14,077 bases of DNA from Candidatus Uhrbacteria bacterium. Lineage in GTDB: Bacteria > Patescibacteriota > Patescibacteriia > UBA9934. A program made the position numbers and the translations under genes. Below, one piece after another: positions 1 through 6,232 of this stretch (the stretch's first letter is position 1; every line of letters starts with the position of its first letter). Below the pieces are notes generated by a model. The model saw nothing but the letters and a program-made list of their open reading frames with translations, was not told the origin of the DNA and made no database searches. The DNA lies in NCBI GenBank assembly GCA_030688135.1, contig JAUYIW010000080.1:1-14077 (forward strand), given 5' to 3'.

Positions 1-165
1 AGGAGAAATCTTTCGGAGATCTCAGCGAACTGCGAAAGATCTCTCGTCGTGGATCGCAAGCTCCTCTAGATGGTGGGGTTCGAAAGATCTCTCACCCGAC
101 AGCAGAAAGTAAAGTCGGGTTCGAGATGGTAGAGAGCAAGATATTCGCTGTTTTTACCGGTTGAG
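1..165. other. Hairpin-rich non-coding segment, cut by window edge
   Basis: No ORF is supported here. Bases 1-5 can pair with 61-65. Bases 8-15 (ATCTTTCG) pair with 33-40. Bases 87-91 plus 94-100 pair with 114-120 plus 123-127, giving a 5+7 bp helix with a small symmetric internal loop. A 13-nt motif (CGAAAGATCTCTC) occurs directly at 33-45 and 81-93, and inverted with one mismatch at 3-15. A weak hairpin followed by GTTTTT lies near 134-156. This may be the 3' part of a structured RNA that begins outside the window, or just palindromic spacer DNA. The transcribed strand is uncertain; the T-run favours the + strand. Confidence 0.35.
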
Positions 166-194
166 CTAACCTTTGGCCTCTATACATCTTCCAC

Positions 195-1469
195 CTAAAT
201 TGCGTATGATCCGTCCTCTCCCACTGACACAATTTTATATAACGAGTCCCCTGCACGCACGCGTGAAGGAACCTTTATAGTTATAACTTTTCCTTGCGGT
301 GCAAGCTGAACAGATGTTTCGTCGCACCAAATTTCTTTTGGTGCGGTACGCAAAAATCCCGTTGTTTTCCCTAAGATGACCACCTCATCGCCAATAGAAA
401 GCGATTCTGCTTGCAAGGAAATTTCTGCTACAGATGGCTTTTTAAAATAATGCAAAACCCTTCCAACAAAAACCTTTTTTGTTGTGGCCTTGCTATGTGA
501 TCCATGACTCCAATAACTAAAAGCCTTCCCACGATAAAATCCTTCACTTAATCCCCTATTAAAAACCGTACCAAGTTTAGCATTCCAGTCGTCTATCTTT
601 TCTTTACTATAAGTCCCCTCTTCAATGGCAGTAAGAACCTCTCTGTAAGATCGAACAACTACATCAACATATTCCGGCGATCTTCCGCGACCTTCAATTT
701 TTAACGATACTGCACCAGATGCCACAATCTCATCTAACATACCAACCGTACACAAATCCTGCGTGCTCATTACAAATTCATTCTCAACATCAAGTTGCTG
801 TCCTGTTGATTTATCAGTCACAGTAAAAGAACGCCGACATGGCTGACTGCACGCTCCGCAATTTGCAGACGTGTTGTACATATAAAGACTCATTCCGCAA
901 CGACCGCTAACTGCTACGCACATAGCGCCATGAATAAAAATCTCAATCTCTATTAATTTGCCTTTTGGTCCATGAATATCTTGCTCCTTAATTTCTGAAA
1001 TGATTTCCTTGATTTGCCGTAGGGTCAGCTCTCGCGCAAGTACCATTCTATCTGCCCATTTTGAGAAAAACTTTACTGCTTCAATATTTGAAATGGAATG
1101 TTGGGTTGAAATATGTACTTCTACACCTTGTGATTTTGCATATTCTATAGCAGAAAAGTCAAATGTAATAATCGCGTCAACGTCTGCCTCTTTTGCGGCA
1201 TTAACTGCTTTCTTCATGTTATCTAAATTTTGATCGTAAACAAGGGTATTCAATGCTAAATAACATTTTATATTTTCTTTGTGACAAATATCTGCAATTT
1301 TTGTGAGGTCATCGAGCGTAAAGTGCGCTGCAGAATTTGCACGCATATTAAATCCATCAACTCCAAAATAGATGGCATCGCATCCGGCACTTATTGCGGC
1401 GTGTAATGCTTCGTACGAACCCGCCGGAGCTAAAAGCTCCACTTTAGTTTTATCCTGTTTTGTATTCAT
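195..1469 (-). CDS. Peptidase U32 family protein (YegQ/TrhP-like)
   Basis: This 424-residue protein has the U32 signature around residues 176-191 (IFIHGAMCVAVSGRC) and an N-terminal LLAPAGSYEALHAAISAGCDAIYFG barrel start of the type seen in the family, here at residues 12-36. Cysteines 184, 191, 204, 207 and 211 cluster as expected for the iron-sulfur ligands proposed in U32 proteins. Characterised bacterial members (TrhP, RlhA) act in hydroxylation of tRNA wobble uridine or 23S rRNA rather than as proteases. The length is close to TrhP (about 450 aa), so a tRNA-modification role is my preferred reading, but paralogues cannot be separated by eye. The gene is transcribed alone from a promoter at 1482-1510. 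The GC-rich island begins only about 45 bp upstream of its start, so the island boundary sits right behind this promoter. Confidence 0.9.
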   Translation of the reverse strand: MNTKQDKTKVELLAPAGSYEALHAAISAGCDAIYFGVDGFNMRANSAAHFTLDDLTKIADICHKENIKCYLALNTLVYDQNLDNMKKAVNAAKEADVDAIITFDFSAIEYAKSQGVEVHISTQHSISNIEAVKFFSKWADRMVLARELTLRQIKEIISEIKEQDIHGPKGKLIEIEIFIHGAMCVAVSGRCGMSLYMYNTSANCGACSQPCRRSFTVTDKSTGQQLDVENEFVMSTQDLCTVGMLDEIVASGAVSLKIEGRGRSPEYVDVVVRSYREVLTAIEEGTYSKEKIDDWNAKLGTVFNRGLSEGFYRGKAFSYWSHGSHSKATTKKVFVGRVLHYFKKPSVAEISLQAESLSIGDEVVILGKTTGFLRTAPKEIWCDETSVQLAPQGKVITIKVPSRVRAGDSLYKIVSVGEDGSYAI

Positions 1470-1481
1470 AATTAGAAAAGC

Positions 1482-1510
1482 AGTGTACTGGATACAATCA
1501 CTTTACGCAA
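1482..1510 (-). promoter_or_regulatory. Promoter of the U32 gene
   Basis: On the minus strand TTGCGT (1510-1505), a 17-bp spacer and TACACT (1487-1482) form a sigma-70-type promoter. It ends 12 bp before the ATG, so the 5' leader would be very short. Confidence 0.6.
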
Positions 1511-1514
1511 CCGC

Positions 1515-1713
1515 ACGTTATAGGCCATAAAAAAGGTTACCGAAATTCATGCGGATATTCCATAATTCGGTTACCGTGGTTGCATACGCTCAACGAATCC
1601 AGCCCTACAACCAGCACACGGGATTTTCAAAGAAAGAAACATGGTCAATCGGATCGAACAAGTTGGCTAATATAAGCCATTACTTTGCGTATTTGCCTTG
1701 ACAAAAGGGCTAT
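1515..1713 (+). repeat. 199-bp direct repeat, copy 1 (left end of island)
   Basis: This copy is about 98% identical to 4191-4388. I see only a one-A length change in an A-run and two substitutions. Inside is the motif GGTTACCG, present twice in direct orientation about 40 bp apart. The right end carries the -35 box of a promoter. Identity stops abruptly at GGGCTAT in both copies. Here the promoter continues into a proper -10 box, so this is the copy with an intact promoter. Confidence 0.9.
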
Positions 1714-1726
1714 TTTATGGTATATT
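1698..1726 (+). promoter_or_regulatory. Island promoter P1
   Basis: TTGACA (1698-1703), a 17-bp spacer and TATATT (1721-1726). The spacer and flanks closely resemble the lipoprotein promoter at 4158-4186 (both contain GGCTATTTT followed by TGGTAT), so this is a shared promoter module. It would drive the genes at 1787 and 2125. Confidence 0.75.
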
Positions 1727-1786
1727 TCTTCGTCGTCTCTGACGAAAGAGGGGGTGGCATCAAGCTATCCTTTCGTAGGAGTTCCC

Positions 1787-2089
1787 ATGAAGTCAGCCCG
1801 TAGGGAAATGACCCTCCGTATTGGGGGGGGTGAGACGCCCGTCACTTTCACCGTTGAGGTGATGGATGACACCGACCGTTTCACCGAGGGTGGCAAGTGC
1901 GCCCTTTCCAAGATGGCTCAACCCATTACCGTGCGGTGGCCGCTGGTCACCGTGACATTCAACAACGCCGAGGAGGTGCGTTGCGCCTTCATGTCGTTCG
2001 GACAGTTTTCCAGCATCCACCCCGACCTGTGCGACGCGGTCAGCGGTCTGCTCGACGAAGTCGGCATCCCGCGCTTAAAGCCGTACTAG
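1787..2089 (+). CDS. Hypothetical protein, 100 aa
   Basis: I do not recognise this protein. I chose the ATG at 1787 because AGGAG sits about 7 nt upstream (GTAGGAGTTCCC), although the frame is open further back, across the promoter. The product is soluble-looking, with a beta-rich middle (TVEVMDD, ITVRWPLVTVTF), no signal peptide and no membrane segment. Base composition is clearly more GC-rich than the flanking chromosomal genes, which suggests acquisition by transfer. It lies about 60 bp downstream of promoter P1, and the amber-interrupted gene follows 35 nt after its stop, so the two probably share a transcript. Confidence 0.65.
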   Translation: MKSARREMTLRIGGGETPVTFTVEVMDDTDRFTEGGKCALSKMAQPITVRWPLVTVTFNNAEEVRCAFMSFGQFSSIHPDLCDAVSGLLDEVGIPRLKPY

Positions 2090-2124
2090 ACCCATCAACG
2101 TTTCTCAATCAGTCAGGAGGCACC

Positions 2125-2436
2125 GTGAACACTCGCATCGCCAAGAAGATCCTTACTTTCCCCACCGACCCCTAGAAGCGGCCCAGCCGCAAGACCTCCC
2201 CCTTCACGGCCCAGCAGTGGGCCGAAGCGCACCGCATCTACCGCAAGGCGCTTCACCGCTGCCCGACTCGCGGCCCCGAGGCCAAGGTCAAGTGGGGGTG
2301 CCGCTTCCCCAAGATCTGGCGGAAGCAGACGGTCGCGGTGTGGGCGGCGAAGGGGAATGACTGGAAGGAAAACCAGCGCATGGCGCGGGCGATCCACGAG
2401 AAAGACATCCGCGAGCGGCGCAATAGCCGTTCGTAG
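2125..2436 (+). pseudogene. Hypothetical gene interrupted by an in-frame TAG
   Basis: A GTG start follows a good ribosome site (CAGGAGG, 5-6 nt spacing). The frame runs 16 codons to a TAG at 2173-2175, then stays open in the same frame for 86 more codons to a TAG at 2434-2436. The downstream part has coding character: GC-rich third positions and a basic, Trp-rich product (for example FTAQQWAEAHRIYRKAL). No alternative start lies just after the amber. TAG ends the neighbouring genes too, so general TAG recoding is unlikely. A CAG-to-TAG nonsense mutation, a sequencing error or occasional readthrough would explain it. The function is unknown. A long hairpin terminator follows six bases after the final stop. 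Confidence 0.6.
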
Positions 2437-2441
2437 CTCTC

Positions 2442-2516
2442 GCGCATCGGCGTGGCTACCGCTCCCAACGTTCAATCGTTGCAAGGAGCGTAGCCCGTCG
2501 GTGCGCTCTTTGTTTT
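2442..2516 (+). terminator. Long-hairpin intrinsic terminator
   Basis: The arms 2442-2452 / 2496-2506, 2454-2458 / 2491-2495, 2460-2465 / 2485-2490 and 2466-2470 / 2477-2481 stack into one long stem. TCTTTGTTTT follows. The same stop-hairpin-TCTTTGTTTT layout recurs at 3621-3691 (-) and 4592-4650 (+). Confidence 0.8.
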
Positions 2517-2538
2517 GAACGCCTTATTCATTTCGAAT

Positions 2539-2566
2539 TTGTCCGTTCGATTCATAGTGGTACACT
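2539..2566 (+). promoter_or_regulatory. Possible promoter of the 2619 gene
   Basis: TTGTCC (2539-2544), a 16-bp spacer and TACACT (2561-2566). The -10 region GTGGTACACT resembles the ATGGTATATT of P1. The flanking DNA also resembles 4651-4699. Confidence 0.45.
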
Positions 2567-2618
2567 ACATAACAATATACTCTTCTTTTCAGATGCTACG
2601 GAGATCAACCTTCTCAAA

Positions 2619-2891
2619 ATGGATATCATGGCCGACCTTGATTTCATCATGCGAAAAATCTTCATGAACGTCACCATCACCGACCAAAAAGTCGCTGACA
2701 TAACACAAAACTCCCCTTTCAGGGAGCTCTGTTTGGACACCGATTCGGCGATGGTGACCTCAAAGACAACTGCCATGAACCTTTGGCGGCGAGCAAAAGA
2801 CATCATCCCGCTTGTTCCCACTTGGAACGGGGAGATGAGTGGGTTTTTGCAACAGGAACGAAAGCCACAGCTTGTTGCCGTCACCTATTGA
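2619..2891 (+). CDS. Hypothetical protein, 90 aa
   Basis: I do not recognise this protein. The frame begins with ATG after a weak GGAG about 18 nt upstream; a second ATG lies three codons in. The product has no membrane segment or cysteine motif. Its middle (residues about 20-60) looks helical and it ends in KPQLVAVTY. A possible promoter at 2539-2566 would give a leader of about 45 nt. It is the first of three closely spaced genes (35 nt, then 24 nt gaps) leading to the HTH protein, so the three form a likely operon ending at the terminator 3577-3608. The island's phage or plasmid character suggests an accessory role, but nothing more specific can be read. Confidence 0.55.
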   Translation: MDIMADLDFIMRKIFMNVTITDQKVADITQNSPFRELCLDTDSAMVTSKTTAMNLWRRAKDIIPLVPTWNGEMSGFLQQERKPQLVAVTY

Positions 2892-2926
2892 GCAGGCGTA
2901 GAATAGAAGAAAATAAACCCTTTACT

Positions 2927-3115
2927 ATGGCCGACGGCGAAAGCAACATCAGCGACGTAGTGCAAAATCTCCCAGCGATGGCGAGTGGCAACGACAACAA
3001 ACCGGCAGGGACGGTTGTTTCAAGCAACGGGGAACGCGTAACCTTGGGGGAGCAAGGGCATAGCAATGCCGCTATTTCCTCTCCCAAGCAGGGCATGAAC
3101 CTCACCGAGAAGTAA
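2927..3115 (+). CDS. Hypothetical small protein, 62 aa
   Basis: I do not recognise it. The frame is open upstream to 2783, but I chose the ATG at 2927 because the preceding codons overlap the previous gene. There is no clear ribosome site. The product is polar and low in hydrophobics, rich in Ser, Asn, Gly and Lys (VSSNGERVTLGEQGHS), and probably disordered. It sits between two island genes in the same orientation. A small structural or accessory phage-type protein is possible, but a chance ORF cannot be excluded. Confidence 0.4.
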   Translation: MADGESNISDVVQNLPAMASGNDNKPAGTVVSSNGERVTLGEQGHSNAAISSPKQGMNLTEK

Positions 3116-3139
3116 AACAGAGCCAAGTAAAGCGATAAT

Positions 3140-3547
3140 GTGAAAGACCTCGCTACACAGGAACAGTTTATAGAGCTTCGGGCACAAGGCATGAGCTTCG
3201 CCGCGATTGCCGAGCGTCTTGGCGTTGCAAAGTCCACCCTCATTACATGGAGTAAAGACAACAAGTACGAGATTGGCAACTTGCGACAAATCCACATCGA
3301 GGCCATACGTGAGAAATATCGCATGGGAGCGGAGCGGAAGGTGGAAATGTTTGCCAAGCAACTGGATACGGTTGAAAACGAGCTTGCGAGGCGGGACATG
3401 GCCACCGTCCCAACCGAACGCCTCTTTGACCTTCTCATCAAACTCACCCGCGAACTCAACCTGACCACCGCACCGCTCTCGTTTACGGAACGTCCGAAGG
3501 AGTTTCTGCTCGAAGACATGACGCCTCTGGCCACATGGGAGGCGTAG
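3140..3547 (+). CDS. Helix-turn-helix protein, terminase small subunit-like
   Basis: This 135-residue protein starts with GTG (no in-frame ATG nearby). Residues 8-40 form a clear helix-turn-helix of the resolvase/terminase type (FIELRAQGMSFAAIAERLGV followed by AKSTLITWSKD). A charged helical segment follows at about 50-90 (IEAIREKYRMGAERKVEMF), then a C-terminal part ending in TPLATWEA. This pattern, an N-terminal HTH plus coiled-coil-like helices, is common in phage small terminase subunits and related DNA-recognition proteins. No large terminase gene is visible here, so packaging is not shown and a plasmid or transposon regulator is an alternative. It is the last gene of the 2619-3547 run and is followed by an intrinsic terminator at 3577-3608. 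Confidence 0.7.
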   Translation: MKDLATQEQFIELRAQGMSFAAIAERLGVAKSTLITWSKDNKYEIGNLRQIHIEAIREKYRMGAERKVEMFAKQLDTVENELARRDMATVPTERLFDLLIKLTRELNLTTAPLSFTERPKEFLLEDMTPLATWEA

Positions 3548-3576
3548 TATCTCCCCCTTCTGACCGTTACGCTACC

Positions 3577-3608
3577 AAAAGACGACCACCAAACGGTGGC
3601 CGTCTTTT
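3577..3608. terminator. Bidirectional intrinsic terminator
   Basis: Arms 3577-3590 (AAAAGACG, one unpaired A, CCACC) and 3595-3608 pair around an AAAC loop and end in TTTT. The stem ends the HTH operon on the + strand. Confidence 0.8.
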
Positions 3609-3620
3609 GCATTGTTGGAG

Positions 3621-3691
3621 ATAAAAACAAAGAGCGCGTCCCGTCGGGCAGGGTTGCCGACGGTCGGCGACCCTTGCCTCGCGGAACGCGC
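3621..3691 (-). terminator. Long-hairpin terminator of the lipoprotein gene
   Basis: The arms run from 3634 to 3691 and form a stem of about 28 bp with G-U pairs and a few mismatches. On the minus strand it is followed by TCTTTGTTTTTAT. It starts three bases after the lipoprotein stop codon. Confidence 0.8.
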
Positions 3692-3694
3692 GAG

Positions 3695-4102
3695 CTACTT
3701 CTCGATGGACAGTGCGTTGTAACGCAGGTTGAAGAGCGTGCCCTCGTCCTCCTTGTCGATTGCGTTGACGAGGAAAAAGACGTTGGGATACTCCCCGCGT
3801 ACCATGGTGAACTCGCACTCGACCTTGCCGTCGCACCCGATGCGAGCGCCTTCAGTGAGAAGGAGACAGTCGGAGTCCACACCGACGGACTTGAAGGTCT
3901 CGGTGGACTTCGTGCCGTCCCATCGTGGCGTGGTGGCATGGAAGCGGATGGCGGAGAGGTTGGTGTCTACGGTGAACCCGCAGGGGTTGAGCACCGAGCA
4001 ACCCGCCTCGGCGGCGGCGAGCAAGAAATCGTTCTCGCTGGCCGTCGTTTTTTTACCACAACCGACCATGACGAGAAGCGCGAGAAGACAGAGTGAACGC
4101 AT
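3695..4102 (-). CDS. Predicted small lipoprotein, 135 aa
   Basis: The start ATG has a strong Shine-Dalgarno (AAGGAGG, 5 nt spacing). Residues 1-14 form a short signal peptide (MRSLCLLALLVMVG) and Cys15 follows in a lipobox-like MVGC context, so lipid anchoring is likely. The mature part has further cysteines (residues 35, 42, 79, 90 and 96), mostly spaced so as to allow disulfides, and beta-strand-like stretches (ECEFTMVRGEYPNVFFLVN). I do not recognise the family. It is transcribed from its own consensus promoter (4158-4186) against the direction of the other island genes and ends in a long hairpin terminator. GC-rich codon use matches the island. A surface-exposed accessory protein, as carried by prophages or plasmids, is a reasonable inference. 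Confidence 0.75.
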   Translation of the reverse strand: MRSLCLLALLVMVGCGKKTTASENDFLLAAAEAGCSVLNPCGFTVDTNLSAIRFHATTPRWDGTKSTETFKSVGVDSDCLLLTEGARIGCDGKVECEFTMVRGEYPNVFFLVNAIDKEDEGTLFNLRYNALSIEK

Positions 4103-4157
4103 GAGGCCTCCTTGGAGGGGTGTGAAGGGCGACGAGAATGGCGCCGTTCAACTGAAC

Positions 4158-4186
4158 AAAATACCACAAAATAGCCATTTTGTCAA
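4158..4186 (-). promoter_or_regulatory. Lipoprotein promoter
   Basis: On the minus strand TTGACA (4186-4181), a 17-bp spacer and TATTTT (4163-4158). The spacer AAATGGCTATTTTGTGG differs from that of P1 at only two positions. Confidence 0.8.
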
Positions 4187-4190
4187 GGTA

Positions 4191-4388
4191 ACGTTATAGG
4201 CCATAAAAAGGTTACCGAGATTCATGCGGATATTCCATAATTCGGTTACCGTGGTTGCATACGCTCAACGAATCCAGCCCTATAACCAGCACACGGGATT
4301 TTCAAAGAAAGAAACATGGTCAATCGGATCGAACAAGTTGGCTAATATAAGCCATTACTTTGCGTATTTGCCTTGACAAAAGGGCTAT
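4191..4388 (+). repeat. 198-bp direct repeat, copy 2
   Basis: Copy of 1515-1713 at about 98% identity. It ends in TTGACAAAAGGGCTAT and then jumps into the middle of a coding frame. The promoter has lost its -10 box, so this copy marks a recombination junction. Confidence 0.9.
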
Positions 4389-4583
4389 GACGAGGGCTCC
4401 ACGTTCACCTTCACCCGCATTCCGTTATTCGGGTACTGGGTCAAGGCGGAGATTGTTCAGGAGGGAGGGCGCATCCAGAGCGAACAATCGATGTTCTTCG
4501 AGCTTATGGTGAACCCCAAGGAGCTGGAGCGCAACACCTGGGCCTCGGCGACCGACATGTTGCTCGCTCAGATCGACAGTTAA
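4389..4583 (+). pseudogene. 3' fragment of a hypothetical gene
   Basis: From the repeat junction the frame is open for 64 codons to TAA (4581-4583). It encodes DEGSTFTFTRIPLFGYWVK and onward to DMLLAQIDS. There is no start codon: in frame upstream, a TGA lies inside the repeat at 4374-4376. Codon use is GC-rich as in the rest of the island. The gene was cut at its 5' side when the repeat and coding sequence were joined at 4388/4389. I do not recognise the family. The FTFTRIPLFGYWVKAEIV stretch suggests beta strands. A terminator hairpin of the island type follows directly. Confidence 0.6.
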
Positions 4584-4591
4584 ACCACGTA

Positions 4592-4650
4592 GCGCATTCG
4601 CGCGGCAAGAGCCACCCTTCGTGGCCGCCGTCGGGTGCGCTTTTGCTTTT
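4592..4650 (+). terminator. Long-hairpin terminator after the gene fragment
   Basis: GCGCA (4592-4596) pairs with TGCGC (4636-4640), extended by G-U pairs, with an inner CCAC/GTGG stem. TTTTGCTTTT follows. It is the same design as 2442-2516. Confidence 0.75.
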
Positions 4651-4699
4651 CAAACGCCTTATTTATTTTGGACTTGCGTATTTGATTCATCGTGATGAG
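4651..4699. other. Post-terminator segment similar to 2518-2566
   Basis: AACGCCTTATT, ATTT and GATTCAT recur in the same order after the terminator at 2516. At 2539-2566 the segment holds a promoter-like sequence; here the -10 equivalent is not recognisable. From 4700 to 4791 I see no gene or clear signal. Confidence 0.4.
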
Positions 4700-4791
4700 G
4701 AAGAAAAAGCGTATTTGGGGTCAGTTCGTTACTTGTAGCATTATGGGCATAAGGTACATATTTGTTGTGGTATTTAGACCATTTTTTAAAG

Positions 4792-4818
4792 AATCATTAC
4801 CAACCCCAGGTGTTGGTA
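4792..4818. repeat. Twin hairpin repeat, copy 1
   Basis: A 27-bp unit contains the inverted repeat TACCAAC / GTTGGTA (4798-4804, 4812-4818). It is identical to 4878-4904 except for one base. Confidence 0.75.
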
Positions 4819-4837
4819 TTTTTCGCATAACTAATAA

Positions 4838-4866
4838 AAAAATCCGCTTTTTTTAGCGAATTTTCA
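4838..4866. terminator. Intrinsic terminator, both directions possible
   Basis: AATCCGCT (4841-4848) pairs with AGCGAATT (4855-4862), one mismatch, around a T-loop. T-runs follow on both strands. It lies between the twin hairpins and could serve as a backup terminator for the tRNA unit. Confidence 0.6.
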
Positions 4867-4877
4867 GCCTAATTATC

Positions 4878-4904
4878 AATCATTACCAACCCCAGATGTT
4901 GGTA
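4878..4904. repeat. Twin hairpin repeat, copy 2
   Basis: Second copy of the unit at 4792-4818, 86 bp away in the same orientation; inverted repeat arms at 4884-4890 and 4898-4904. Confidence 0.75.
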
Positions 4905-4917
4905 ATCTGTATTATCT

Positions 4918-4947
4918 AAAACAAAAACGCTCATCATAAGATGAACG
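4918..4947 (-). terminator. Terminator after interrupted tRNA-Glu
   Basis: On the minus strand CGTTCATC, loop TTAT, GATGAGCG, then TTTTTGTTTT. The stem occupies 4928-4947. Confidence 0.85.
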
Positions 4948-4953
4948 GTTTTG

Positions 4954-5058
4954 TGGTGACCCCACGGGGAATTGAACCCCGATTTCCAGGATGCCAGGCG
5001 GAGCCTGGTCCGGCTTCGCCGGAAAAACCATGTGTCCTAACCGTTAGACGATGGAGCC
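4954..5058 (-). tRNA. tRNA-Glu copy interrupted in the anticodon loop, probably non-functional
   Basis: Acceptor stem (GGCTCCA / TGGGGTC), D arm, T arm (CGGGGTTCAATTCCCCG) and encoded CCA match tRNA-Glu. The gene is 105 bp instead of 75. A 30-nt block made of two perfect hairpins sits between TTTT and CATCC of the anticodon loop. This splits the anticodon, and the left anticodon stem is mutated (CATGG instead of CCAGG). I see no bulge-helix-bulge or group I intron hallmark, so splicing is not supported and a tRNA pseudogene is the simplest reading. The good state of the rest of the molecule suggests recent damage. Confidence 0.75.
4994..5022. mobile_element. Double-hairpin element, copy inside tRNA-Glu
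   Basis: Two adjacent perfect hairpins, CCAGGC/GCCTGG and CCGGC/GCCGG. Together with the preceding GGATG (4989-5022) it is identical over 34 bp to 5503-5536. It behaves like a small palindromic mobile repeat with no ORF. Confidence 0.7.
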
Positions 5059-5083
5059 TTATTATATCTTTGGCAATGAATTG

Positions 5084-5127
5084 AGGATGTCCCGCCTTTG
5101 GCGGGATCCGGCTTCGCCGGAAAAACC
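5084..5127. mobile_element. Double-hairpin element, free copy
   Basis: GGATG is followed by a variant first hairpin (CCCGCC/GGCGGG) and the shared second hairpin plus AAAAACC. Positions 5107-5127 are identical to 5009-5029. The outer bases AGGATG and AAAACCT match the tRNA-Glu anticodon arm although no tRNA body surrounds them. Confidence 0.65.
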
Positions 5128-5141
5128 TATAAGTATTATCT

Positions 5142-5171
5142 AAAACAAAAACGCTCATCATAAGATGAACG
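5142..5171 (-). terminator. Terminator after intact tRNA-Glu
   Basis: Identical to the hairpin and T-tract at 4918-4947; stem at 5152-5171. Confidence 0.85.
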
Positions 5172-5177
5172 GTTTTG

Positions 5178-5252
5178 TGGTGACCCCACGGGGAATTGAA
5201 CCCCGATTTCCAGGATGAAAACCTGGCGTCCTAACCACTAGACGATGGGGCC
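5178..5252 (-). tRNA. tRNA-Glu (anticodon TTC), intact
   Basis: The 75-nt gene folds as a full cloverleaf: acceptor GGCCCCA / TGGGGTC with discriminator A and encoded CCA, D arm with GTGGTTA, anticodon stem CCAGG/CCTGG with loop TTTTCAT, and T arm CGGGG TTCAATT CCCCG. The first 15 bases of the tRNA also supply the last codons and the TAG stop of the upstream GIY-YIG gene. A Rho-independent terminator follows within about 10 bp. It lies in an operon-like arrangement with the GIY-YIG gene, downstream of the promoter at 5628-5656. As the only intact copy in the window it is probably the functional tRNA. Confidence 0.96.
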
Positions 5253-5495
5253 TCGATAATCTTCATTTCTCAAGGCATTTCGTATAAGTCCTGATTGTTT
5301 TATTTGTCGCTCTCGTCTTAGTGCTTCAGATTTATCCTCAAAGGTTTCGGAATAAATTTGACGCCATGGACAATACGGCTTAGTAGATCGTGTCTTACCT
5401 GCATTGTGCTGCGCTAGCCTCGTATTTACATCTTCAGTTGTTCCGATATAAATACGATTAAACGCGTCACTTTTTATTACGTATACTGTATGCAT
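5238..5495 (-). CDS. GIY-YIG domain endonuclease, UPF0213-like
   Basis: This 85-residue protein begins HTVYVIKS and continues with RIYIGTT, the YV and YIG elements of the GIY-YIG nuclease core. Then come the conserved arginine region (TRLAQHN, residues about 26-32) and an RRERQIKQ helix, as in short stand-alone YhbQ/UPF0213 proteins. The length is typical (80-100 aa). Such proteins are presumed Mg-dependent DNA nucleases, but their biological role is mostly unknown. The gene lies between a tRNA-Glu 5' remnant (5503-5572) and the intact tRNA-Glu, all in one orientation. Its last residues (GPIV) and TAG stop are encoded by the first 15 bases of the intact tRNA. This context suggests that the gene arrived by insertion at the tRNA locus and restored the tRNA end; that is inference. 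Confidence 0.88.
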   Translation of the reverse strand: MHTVYVIKSDAFNRIYIGTTEDVNTRLAQHNAGKTRSTKPYCPWRQIYSETFEDKSEALRRERQIKQSGLIRNALRNEDYRGPIV

Positions 5496-5502
5496 ATTCG
5501 AG

Positions 5503-5572
5503 GGATGCCAGGCGGAGCCTGGTCCGGCTTCGCCGGGCTAGACAGCCTGCCCGGCTACGCCGGGATGGGGCC
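5503..5572 (-). pseudogene. tRNA-Glu 5' remnant invaded by hairpin repeats
   Basis: On the minus strand the segment starts with GGCCCCATC (5572-5564), the exact 5' end of tRNA-Glu. A 20-nt insert with a CCGGC/GCCGG hairpin follows, then GTCTAG (5543-5538), the next six bases of tRNA-Glu. After that comes the double-hairpin element (34 bp shared with the interrupted tRNA) ending in CATCC. The rest of the tRNA is missing and the GIY-YIG start lies 8 bp further on. Confidence 0.6.
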
Positions 5573-5627
5573 ATATTTAAGCTCAATCGCACTCGACATG
5601 ATGAAGCCGTGGTCGATTTGTGTCGGT

Positions 5628-5656
5628 AGAATACAGAAAATCCTTTATTTTGTCAA
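5628..5656 (-). promoter_or_regulatory. Promoter of the tRNA-Glu / GIY-YIG unit
   Basis: On the minus strand TTGACA (5656-5651), a 17-bp spacer and TATTCT (5633-5628). The leader of about 50 nt before the tRNA remnant can form a hairpin (CGACA / TGTCG). This was probably the original tRNA-Glu promoter. Confidence 0.75.
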
Positions 5657-5693
5657 CCCAATTCTTGCTACCTTTCGCACGAAAGGCCCGAAG

Positions 5694-5738
5694 AGAAAAA
5701 ACGACCAGATGTTTGCAAAGCTGCAAAACGTCTGGTCG
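5694..5738 (-). terminator. Intrinsic terminator of the 5740-5954 unit
   Basis: Arms 5702-5717 and 5722-5738 form a stem of about 16 bp with a small AAGC-type loop and one bulge. On the minus strand TTTTTT follows. A second perfect hairpin (CCTTTCG/CGAAAGG, 5671-5686) lies just beyond. Confidence 0.8.
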
Positions 5739-5739
5739 A

Positions 5740-5954
5740 CAAGAGAATATATATCGACAGGCCTGAGCCGATCGACCGATCTTACGGGTCTTCCAGCCAG
5801 AACAGCCGTCGTTTCGCTAAACCCTTCCCGCAGGACAAACGAACTCTTGTGGCGACTGAACAGCTCCACCTCTCAAATTCATCGACTAGCATAAGCGAAT
5901 CACCATATGCAGCCGCTTCGAGGCGGACTTTAACCACCATTAGGCGGTTAAATC
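5740..5954 (-). ncRNA. Small transcription unit, RNA or 52-aa ORF
   Basis: A promoter (5961-5989) and a terminator (5694-5738) bound a minus-strand unit of about 215-260 nt. Near its 5' end are two hairpins, TTAACCGCC/GGTGGTTAA with a TAAT loop and CCGC/GCGG. An ORF of 52 codons starts at an ATG at 5940 (MVVKVRLEAAAYGDSLML onward) and stops at 5782, before the terminator, but it has no ribosome site and overlaps the first hairpin. I cannot decide between a small RNA and a small gene. It shows no motif of tmRNA, SRP RNA or RNase P RNA that I can see. Confidence 0.4.
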
Positions 5955-5960
5955 TCAATC

Positions 5961-5989
5961 TTTTTAGCATGAACCACAGATATTGTCAA
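5961..5989 (-). promoter_or_regulatory. Promoter of the small unit
   Basis: On the minus strand TTGACA (5989-5984), a 17-bp spacer and TAAAAA (5966-5961). The -35 is perfect; the -10 is weak. Confidence 0.55.
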
Positions 5990-6003
5990 TTACCGACTAA
6001 CCG

Positions 6004-6032
6004 TTTACTGAAATGTCAATCTGCACTATAAT
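6004..6032 (+). promoter_or_regulatory. Promoter of the TrmB-type regulator
   Basis: TTTACT (6004-6009), a 17-bp spacer and a perfect TATAAT (6027-6032). The start would be near 6039, giving a leader of about 195 nt. Confidence 0.7.
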
Positions 6033-6090
6033 ACTTACAACCGGCCGACACATTGATTGACCCATACTCGATAACGAATACACTACTATG

Positions 6091-6231
6091 CCCTGTAGTA
6101 GAAACTTTTAAAAACTTTTTGAAGTTTATACAAGCCTGGCAATTTATCTTAAAACAAAGCATTACCACCATTATTAAAATAGTCTTATAAGTTTTAATAG
6201 ACACATATAAATCAAAGTTTTCACTACAGGG
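6091..6231 (+). promoter_or_regulatory. Leader inverted repeat over the regulator start
   Basis: Bases 6091-6108 (CCCTGTAGTAGAAACTTT) can pair with 6214-6231 just before the ATG. In RNA, 17 of 18 positions pair when one G-U is counted. The 105 nt between them carry no supported gene. The pairing would mask the AGGG ahead of the start codon. Alternatively the two arms are operator sites for the regulator itself. Confidence 0.55.
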
Positions 6232-6232
6232 T

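Larger units (their letters stand above)
4909..5217 (-). repeat. Tandem duplication of the tRNA-Glu 3' half
   Basis: Bases 4909-4993 and 5133-5217 are identical over 85 bp. Each contains a terminator plus the tRNA-Glu 3' half up to the anticodon loop. The offset is 224 bp. The 5' halves of the two tRNA copies have diverged at several positions. Confidence 0.9.
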